Part shown: positions 57,601-64,000 of the stretch, piece after piece
Layout: the number at the start of each line of letters is the position of its first letter
How positions within the stretch are numbered: the first letter of the stretch is position 1
Origin: Heligmosomoides polygyrus polygyrus
Taxonomy: Eukaryota > Nematoda > Chromadorea > Rhabditida > Heligmosomidae
Length of the DNA: 64,000 nucleotides
Assembly (NCBI GenBank): GCA_947396885.1
Contig: OX377201.1
Span: 10,616,332-10,680,331, forward strand
Direction: 5' to 3'
Position numbers and translations under genes: made by a program
The notes under the pieces: model-generated
The model's input: only the letters and a program-made list of their open reading frames with translations
Database searches by the model: none
Told to the model about the DNA's origin: nothing

Positions 57601-60600
57601 CTGCTACACATGTTTGAAAAAAAGCTAAAGGATAAAGCTAAAGGACGGCGTTATTCAGTCCCTTTCAGGATGCGCCACGCATCCTGCTTCTACGGGATGC
57701 CGCAGAGGCGGCTTGATTTCGCATTTGACCTACACAATGACTTGACGGTAGTCAGCCGATGAACAAATCATCCAACAATCTTTATCCTTCGCAGACAAAT
57801 CTGATAGTAAGTCTCCGACCCCGCAGGGATGGAAGGCTTGGCTGGTCTGGGCGTAAAAAAAAAAACTCCGAACTGGAACCTATTAGGTTGTAACGAAATA
57901 AATGGCACTGAACCACTGTAAAAAAACCAAACAGTTAATATCTCGGCTTGTAGGCAAGTTTATCAATCGAACTAAAAACCTTCTGAGTCTACACATCATT
58001 GCCAACGTGACACAAGCTTTTTTATCCCAGTAGCCTAAAAATCAGAAGTTCTGGAATTGACGAAATCTTCGAAGGCACTTTCGGCACCCTGTTGGTATTT
58101 GAATATTTTCCTTACCAAGAAGTCGCCAAGATGCTTGAAGAAATGGTAGTCTGTTGGGGAGAGGTCGGGAGAAAACGGAGGATGTGGTAGAGTTTCGATG
58201 CTCAGCTCATTCAATTTCTGCAACGTCATTCGTGCTACATGGGGGCGAGCATTGTCGTGCAGAAGGAGAACTCGCCTTCGGTTTACCAAGGCCGGCCGGA
58301 TATCCTCCAACTTTTTCATCATTTCTTCAATTTCAATGCAGTACTTCTCTGCCGTGATGGATTCACCGGGAGGGAGGAAGCTGTGGTGAATAATTCCCAG
58401 CGAACACCACCATACTGTCACCATTACTTTCTTTTGGTGCAATTCCGGCTTCGCAAAAACCTTGGGGCTCTCATCACTGTCCACCCGCTGTGCCGATCGT
58501 CGTCTGCTGTCGTACATTATCCATTTCTCGTCACAGGTTACGATGCGATCAAGGAATGGGTCCGCTTCGTTCCGTAGAAGCAGTGCGGACGAGATCTCAT
58601 ATCGTCGGTTTCTTTGCTCCTCAGACAGCTCGTGAGGCACCCATCTTTCCAGCTTTTGGTCTTTCCAATTTCCTTCAGATGCCGGGCAGCTGTGTTGTGA
58701 CTGACGCCAAGAACCCTCGCTATCTCCCTGGTACCTTTGTGTGGATCCTCCTCTACCATATCTCTCAGCTTGTCCTCATCAACATCACTATGCCTCCCAC
58801 GACCTTCATGTTCTTCCAAGCTCTCATTCCGGAACTTCTGATACCAACGATACGCCGTCCGAATTGTGGAACAGCCTTGACCGAATGCGGCGTTGATCTT
58901 CTCGTCCGCCTCCTTAGCTGTAGTGCCCAGCTTGAATTCATACAAGTAAATGCCTCGGATTACCCTTTTGTCCATCTGCAAAAAAGTCAATAAAACTCTA
59001 AAGTTTTCCCACTTTTACATAGAAAATTTGGTACTCGCCGATAGAACAAAGTTTGCGCTTCTAAATGATATGCAACATGTTACGGTTTCTTCTTGATCAA
59101 ACGCGTAAAGACGCGCCAAAAAATGGCGCGAGCCAGTGCCATTTAACTCATTACAACCTAATAGTATCGGGTACACGCGACTTTCGGCAACTCCTCCGAC
59201 TGCGCTAGACGCGCCAAACAAAAAGATAAAAATAAATAAATGAGAATTTAAAAAGGATAAGGAATAGAACCTAGAATTCCCCTCCAATGATATGAGGATA
59301 GCCTAAACCATTCCTGGCTTCGAAACTGCTCTAAAACTTACGTTACTACCGTTGGTCCACGACGGTTCTAGCGGCGGACGCTTTCCGTTCGCTCCGCAGA
59401 CGATCTTCTCCATCTCAGCGAAGGATGGATCGCTGTCGACCAACTCACCGAAAGGTGGCTTATAGGGGTACGATCGCCGAGACTGAAGCACAGACTGCTC
59501 TAGACGTTAGATCTTCAAGACATTCGATACTGTAAGCAAGTAAAGGCTAACCCCGTCGGAGCTCTTCTGCATGTGTTGCATCCTGTAGTTGTCGCTCTTC
59601 AACTCCGAGTAGATGTTGGGCATTCTCTCCGTCAGCGCCTTGCCCTCGCTGCTCGCCGAGCCGTAGCCCGACTCGCTCGAGCCCAGCGCCGACACGCACA
59701 CGTCGGCGCACTGAAGTTGATTATTTTTTCCTATTTATTTTAGATCATTGTATATTCCATTCAGTTCCGAGCTTCGCCGACGTTTGAAGATCAGAGACGC
59801 TGTCGCGTGGGATAAGTTGTCGAAAATTAGGTGGGCCGGCCACGTAATGCGCTTCGCAGACACCCGCTGGACGAGAGCCGTCACCGACTGGATTCCGCGG
59901 GATGTCAAGAGAACACCAGGACGCCCACCAACGCGTTGGTCGGACTTCTTCGTGAAAGCCCTGAACGACCGCTATGATGCTCTTCGCGTCCCTCGAGCGA
60001 GGAGGACCCATTGGAGCACTCTGGCACGCGACAGGGACGAATGAAGACGCTGCTGGCGCCCGCTCGAGCAAGTCGATGATCAACGGGACGACAGGTAACA
60101 GGTGTTCGTTGGCAAAAGTGTGCTGATTTGAACGGTGCTTCCTTCGACCAAATCCGATAAGATTTGAGAACGTTATGGTAGTTCAAAGTGAGGCACTCAA
60201 AAGGGTGAGAACTTTCCGGACAACCTAATATGCAGCTCATTTAAAATTAAAGGTGAAAAGGCCTAACTGAAGCCTCCAGTTCCAGTTGAGCTACGCCCAC
60301 AAAGATAAAGAGAATGTTAAAGCCTGTTTTTACTCACAAGAAACGCTTTTCTCACCGATTCTGGATTTCTATCAAATTTTCTAGACTAATCGTACTCGAG
60401 AGGGGCAACTAGAATCAATTGCGTACGTCAATCCATGCTACACTACCATACCCCAGAACTTAAGTGAAAGCCCTCCCATCATCCCTCGTAGAAACTCAAG
60501 GAAGGTAATAATGGTACAAGCCACTGTAGGCAGGATTAGGATACGCCCAAATTTCCACAAACTTGACCCTCAAAATGTCCAAACGCGCGGAATCTCAGCA

Positions 60601-63406
60601 GTTTCCACAGCGTTCTGTAGGCTGAAAATCCGATGCCTCCAAATCCCAAAAGCGATTCGCGAAAGGATCATTAACACGGATACCCCTCGAGACGTCTACC
60701 GGCACAACGAATTCGAAGGCGCCGAAAGGAAGCCGACCGACGGCGACGGCGCCACATTGTCGAATGTCAGCAATTCAGACGCAGATGTCAGTCAGTCAGA
60801 ACACGCCGAACAATGCGCGTACGCGGCAAGGTCAGCTGATCATTGCACCTTCGAGGCGCCACACGCCGCGCGCCACAATGAAATCCGAAAATCTCCTTCC
60901 AGCGGTTACAGTAAGCAACCCCCTTATTTGAGGAGGTTACGGTAAGCTGTCGTGAACATCTTAAGCAGAATCGTATTGAGAATGAAAATGAAATCGGTGC
61001 TCTGGGTAGGGGGTAGAAGTGCGCTTGCTCATTTGGGAGGTTGTATTAGGCTGAAACGCAGCCTGGCTCAAGTGGAGGGAGTCCACAGGGATCCTCTGCG
61101 ACCGTAGATGCTCCAGGACGCTTAAAGGCAAGCTCTATAGAACAGTTGTGAGGCCTGCCCTCCTCTACGGCAGTGAGTGCTGGTCACTTGGTAAGGAGCA
61201 GGAGCGGCAACTGCACGCTGGGGAAATGAGGATGCTGAGGTGGGCATGTGGATGGACCCGTCGGGACAGGGTGCGAGACGAGGATGTTAGGGCAGTGATG
61301 AAGACAGCCCCGATCCAGCTCAGGATGAGGGAGCAGTGCCTGAGGTGGTGTGGACACGTCCTCAGAAGACCAGAGGATCACCCCACAAGGTTGGCCCTAG
61401 ATTTCGAGGCACCCGGAAAGCGTCCGAGAGGAGCCCTAAGGAAAAGATGGAAGGACGTCATCAAGAGAGATCTCGCCGAAGTCGGCGCCACGGCAGATGA
61501 CGCTCTTGACAGGATGAGATGGCGACGGATCACAAGAACAGGGGACCCTGCGACTGCGCGGGACTAAACGCTCAGGAGAAGAAGAAGATTAGGCTGTCGC
61601 AAAATTAATCTCCGTTTCGAACTATGTGTAAATAAGCTTTTTCCCCTAAATCATTCTGCATCAGGAAAGGCCTTATATACCGTTCGGTAGGTTTTTTCCC
61701 GCTCTTTCAAAAAACATATGTGGATAACAGATGTCGCTCTAATTTTTCTAGCCGACCCTTTCCATGACTGTGTAAAATCATGAATCAACGGGACTATTGA
61801 GTCATCGAGTCATCATGCTTTACGACTTTAAATTGGGACATTCGGCGGTATAGGCATCCCTTAACTTTAGCAGCGGTTTTTGGGGGCGGACTCTCCTTGC
61901 GAACGAACCGTGAGGCTCTGCTTCGAAAAATTCGCTTCTCGCGATTTTGATCTCAAAGAAAAACCGGGTCGCGGGCGCAGGTCGTCGCTTGACGACGAAG
62001 TTTTTACGAGAGCCGTCGAAGCAAATCCGGAGACGAATACCGTGCGTTAGCAGAGGACCTTGGTGTACATCATGGTACGGTAGCGAGACATTTGGCGAGA
62101 ATCGGCAAGGTGGAGAAGACGTCGAAGTGGGTGCGTCATGAGCCGACCGATGAGCGTCGTCTGCAGTTCCTTCAACCTAGTTCGATTTAAAAATGAGACT
62201 TTTGTAAGCCGTATTATAGCTGTAGATGAAAAGCGGGTCCCCTACGATAGCAGTAAACTGGGATTTGTCTGGGTAGACCAAACCCGACCTCAACCCCAAA
62301 ATAATTATGCCTACTTTGTGGATGTGTTGTAAAGGTGTGATCCATTACAGCTTTTTGCAACCTGCAACCAGTCACAGCAGAGTCTTACTGCTATAGTTTA
62401 GACCAAATGTATGAGCAGTTGCAAAAATTGTGGCCTGCAGTGGTGAACAGAGGAGGACCGCTCCTGCTGCAGGACAATGCAAGGCCGCACTTCTCACAAA
62501 TCACTCAGCGAAAATTGACCCATCTAGGCATCGAAGTTCTCCCTCACCCACTATCTTCTCCCTTCCTTTCTCCCACAGACTATCACTTTTTCGGAGGTCT
62601 TGATCAGAAAAAATCAAAAGTCAGAAAGATTTCACTAATTTGCCCGATGTTGAATGTGCCCTCCTAGATTTCGTTAATTCCTGTGATTGAGTGATGTGAG
62701 TTTTTCCTGTAAAATACTAAATTCATTACCTGTTCGTAGGCAGAGTGTATAGATTCTGGTGGTTTTTACTTCAATTAATAAAGTTGTGTTTAAGCTGAGT
62801 TATAGAAGTTTGAAGAAGGCAGACCGTTTCGGCGATTAATTTTGCGACGGCTTAACAAGAGGAGGTGTGTTTGATCTGAATAGCCTACAACATTGGAGCA
62901 TTACCAGACTGAAATCAAAATATAAGAGGCTGAGTGGCAAAATGAGTACGATCGATTAGCGAGACTACGTCAAAATCTCCTCCTCGACATACTCACGGTA
63001 CGACGAGCCCTTAGATCACGTGGGCAGACAGAATTTGTCTATTCTATGGAGGTAGATGCTGTATCAGACCAGTGGTATAAGCCTTTTTGTTCCCTGATTT
63101 TCGTCAGCCTGCAGCTGTTTCCTTTCTGACTCTATCGTAAACTTAAATTCAAACGTATAAATGAGACTTCACATGGATAGGTGTAGTTCTACCAATAACG
63201 AATTCCACGTAGGTGCTGGTCAACAAGTCGGACTCACCTCGACTTTTCGAGCAATTTCCCACAGCACCAAAGCGTACGAGTACATGTCGGCCATTTTGAA
63301 TTGAGCAAAGAAGTTCGGGTTCAGCGTTTTCTTGATCACTTCCGGTGCCATGTAGCGTTTTGTGCCTACCTGCACGTTCACCTTCTCGGGGATTAGGCGG
63401 TCCTCG
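54605..63406 (-). CDS. TGF-beta-family receptor Ser/Thr kinase, last four exons
   Basis: Type I-like receptor of the TGF-beta/BMP pathway, a membrane kinase that would phosphorylate receptor Smads. Exons on the - strand are 63406-63238, 59710-59552, 59482-59342 and 54775-54605 (stop TAA), all with GT/AG borders and matching phases. The first gives the activation-segment end and helix [12 protein letters not shown], then [19 protein letters not shown]. The third gives [20 protein letters not shown] and [16 protein letters not shown]. The last gives [20 protein letters not shown], with the conserved Arg of subdomain XI. The second, 53 codons and Ser/Gly-rich, has no counterpart in vertebrate type I receptors. 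Upstream exons (ectodomain, membrane helix, GS region, N-lobe) are outside the window. Type I is favoured over type II by SDPSFxEM and TALKVK. A DAF-1- or SMA-6-like identity is possible, not shown. Confidence 0.85.
54834..56115. mobile_element. Complete mariner transposon, TA flanked, recent
   Basis: Termini ttaggttgtaacaaaataaa and inverse ttaggttgtaacgaattata, TA on both sides, 1282 bp. It is inserted in the last intron of the receptor kinase and close to identical to the copy at 57883-59161. Confidence 0.95.
54911..55930 (-). CDS. Mariner transposase, intact frame (339 aa)
   Basis: Cut-and-paste transposase of the D,D34D mariner group. The ATG at 55930 follows a ttttgcag. The N-terminal part has two helix-turn-helix regions: [20 protein letters not shown] at about residues 21-40, and [18 protein letters not shown] at about 85-102. 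The linker motif WVPHEL follows. Catalytic sites are [21 protein letters not shown] and [12 protein letters not shown]; exactly 34 residues separate the second and third Asp. Length is normal for mariner. No stop or frameshift interrupts it and both termini are present, so it could be active or recently active. It lies in the same orientation as the host gene. Confidence 0.93.
   Translation of the reverse strand: MDKRVIRRIYLYEFKLGTTAKEADEKINAAFGQGCSTIRTAYRWYQKFRNGDESLEEHEGRGRHSDVDEDKLRDVVEEDPHKATREIAKVLGVSHNTAARHLKEIGKTKKLERWVPHELSEEQRNRRYEISSALLLRNGTDPFLDRIVTGDEKWIMYDNRRRSAQWVNSDESPKVFAKPELHQKKVMATVWWCSLGIIHHSFLPPGESITAEKCCIEIEETMKKLKDIRSALVSRKRVFLLHDNARPHVARMTLQKLNELSIETLPHPPFSPDLSPTDYHFFKHLGDFLVGKIFKYQQDAESAFEDFVNSRTSDFCATGIKKLVSRWQRCVESEGFYID
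56274..57165. mobile_element. Foldback element with about 350-bp inverted arms
   Basis: Left and right arms are inverse complements with moderate divergence (for example aaagggtctgaagcgt / acgcttcagaccctt, and gaagtgacgttgcttcatgc / gcatgaagcaacgtcacttc). A central spacer of about 200 bp separates them. No transposase is present. It lies between the two young mariners in the last receptor kinase intron. Confidence 0.8.
57883..59161. mobile_element. Mariner transposon, second copy, TA flanked
   Basis: 1279 bp with the same termini as 54834-56115. TA at 57881-57882 and 59162-59163. It is nested in a SINE-1. Confidence 0.95.
58035..58975 (-). pseudogene. Mariner transposase, frameshifted second copy
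   Basis: Nearly identical to the intact 339-aa enzyme. Differences are a 6-bp deletion (NGDESLEE becomes NESLEE), a 1-bp deletion in a T/A run near 58655 that shifts the frame after the second helix-turn-helix, and a TAG that truncates the C-terminus after SRTSDF. All three catalytic motifs survive in the shifted frame. It is inactive. Confidence 0.93.
59760..60085 (+). pseudogene. RTE-type LINE C-terminal fragment
   Basis: On the + strand it reads [40 protein letters not shown] and [20 protein letters not shown], ending LARDRDE then a stop. It is the best-preserved of three fragments of this LINE family (others at 36690 and 50536), in receptor kinase intron, 50 bp from the cassette-like exon. 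Confidence 0.85.
60090..60228 (+). mobile_element. Mariner terminus fragment
   Basis: The right end, agaactttccggacaaccta followed by TA, belongs to the family of the 12.4-kb mariner. Only about 140 bp remain. Confidence 0.75.
60240..61045. other. Intron DNA with an unassigned 144-codon frame
   Basis: A + strand frame (60511-60945) is open for 144 codons but has no recognisable domain and runs antisense to the receptor kinase gene. It is not called as a gene. Confidence 0.35.
61050..61588 (+). pseudogene. RTE-type LINE 3' fragment with GAA tail
   Basis: The + strand frame gives [22 protein letters not shown] at the end, and the module [20 protein letters not shown], then [20 protein letters not shown]. 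This is the same C-terminal module as the 20.9-kb element but a different family. It ends in gaagaagaag, the usual RTE-type tail, and abuts a mariner. Confidence 0.85.
61589..62855. mobile_element. Mariner transposon, old, with third terminus type
   Basis: Termini ttaggctgtcgcaaaattaa and (inverse of the right end) ttaagccgtcgcaaaattaa, about 1.27 kb. The left tip lies immediately after the GAA tail of a LINE fragment. It is a family distinct from the other mariners here. Confidence 0.88.
61790..62690 (+). pseudogene. Mariner transposase pseudogene
   Basis: On the + strand, in broken frames: the helix-turn-helix part ([20 protein letters not shown]), a linker (SKWVRHE), [18 protein letters not shown] (first catalytic Asp region), [18 protein letters not shown] (second) and [15 protein letters not shown] (third). 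At least three frameshifts and stops are present. Confidence 0.88.
62860..63237. other. Receptor kinase intron, no feature
   Basis: Short intron stretch between a mariner and the kinase exon. Nothing is recognised. Confidence 0.5.
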
Positions 63407-63524
63407 CTGAAAGAACATGGTGATTTCATGGTTCAGGTTAGAGTGCTAACAATAAGTACCTACAAAGTCTAGTTCGGAAGTCATCTAGAAACTTCAGCGG
63501 GCTCTTTTATGGTTATTGTAAGGA

Positions 63525-63820
63525 CAAAGGACAAAGGGCAAAGGACGGCGATATTCAATCTTCTTTGGAATGCGCCAAGCATTCTACTTCTACGGGATGT
63601 CGTGGAAGCGTGTTGAACGCGTATTTGGCCATACAATGACTTGCGGTGGCCAGCCGGTGTACAAGCCACTGCTTTATCCTTCCCAGACAGGTCTAATACC
63701 AATTCACCGACCCCGGAGGGATGGAAGGCTTGGTTGGCTTGGGCGGGAAATCCGAACCAGGAACCTGGTATCGAGTGCAGGCGGCAGCCGGCGCCTCCTC
63801 TGACTGCGCTCCACGCGCCC
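63525..63820 (-). mobile_element. SINE-1 with 10-bp target duplication
   Basis: attgtaagga lies at 63515-63524 and 63821-63830. Head, body and tail are complete. It sits upstream of the first visible receptor kinase exon. Confidence 0.9.
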
Positions 63821-64000
63821 ATTGTAAGGAACCTATGGAAATTTTCTTCTGATGATTCGTGCCTACTCAAGCCTCTACCTTATTCTACGTCAGGAATGGG
63901 GATGGTGTACAGGGTGCAGTGTTCAACTCCGGTCCAATTAAGGTTCTCTATCCAAACCAATTTATGAACACAAAATTCAAATGAAATACAGACAAATAGA

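Larger units (their letters stand above)
57624..59215 (-). mobile_element. SINE-1 split by a mariner insertion
   Basis: The tail and body occupy 57624-57880 up to gaactggaaccta. The last part with the head resumes at 59164 (gtatcgggtacacgcgactt) and ends at 59215. Only the mariner and a TA duplication separate the halves. Confidence 0.9.

Noticed and set aside
4839..63870. A recurring 80-120 aa protein with GSWFGFPAQANQAFHPSG-like sequence on both strands
   Set aside because: Every occurrence lies in a SINE-1 copy and is a translation shadow of its tRNA-like head and body. Frames are broken differently in each copy.

Overview
The window is nematode nuclear DNA. The evidence is an exact antisense copy of the 22-nt nematode spliced leader SL1 (47495-47516), a multi-exon chemoreceptor GPCR of the Sra/Srab superfamily with a trans-splice-type acceptor five bases before its ATG, and short introns with TTTCAG-type acceptors. 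Gene content is sparse and repeats are very dense. This fits a large, transposon-rich genome, perhaps a clade V strongylid such as a hookworm relative; that placement is inference. No prokaryotic features are present.

Two host genes are well supported. (1) On the + strand, 40752-47747, a serpentine receptor gene has six exon blocks joining in frame to about 364 aa, provided a 13-nt donor/acceptor-like string inside the fourth block is treated as a collapsed intron. (2) On the - strand, 63406-54605, lie the last four exons of a TGF-beta-family receptor Ser/Thr kinase, including an unusual symmetric 53-codon exon in the kinase C-lobe; its 5' part lies beyond the window. Two weaker candidate exons (36119-35979, a type II membrane N-terminus; 27098-26991, unknown) lie on the - strand.

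The rest is mostly mobile DNA. 1-2.9 kb: foldback element and a Penelope-like RT relic split by a MITE. 4.8-11 kb: SINEs, a TIR element, and a 2.9-kb element with TTCGAA-rich tandem arrays at both ends. 12-20 kb: a mariner carrying a 2-kb near-perfect palindrome, tRNA-like repeats, RT and mariner relics. 20.9-23.1 kb: a 5'-truncated RTE-type LINE with a 15-bp target duplication. 23-36 kb: clustered SINEs, two mariner-ended palindromes and a long-TIR element. 36.7-40.6 kb: LINE fragment, GC-rich unassigned block, TTCGAA-rich DNA. 40.7-47.9 kb: the chemoreceptor gene with introns full of SINEs, MITEs and TIR elements. 48.4-54.6 kb: a hAT-type element with 8-bp target duplication, mariner/RTE relics, another TIR element. 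54.6-64 kb: receptor kinase exons with introns holding two young mariners (one with an intact transposase), a foldback repeat, LINE fragments and an older mariner.

The commonest repeat is a ~295-bp tRNA-derived SINE (SINE-1 below), present about 27 times in 64 kb. Its translated shadow recurs as a false protein.
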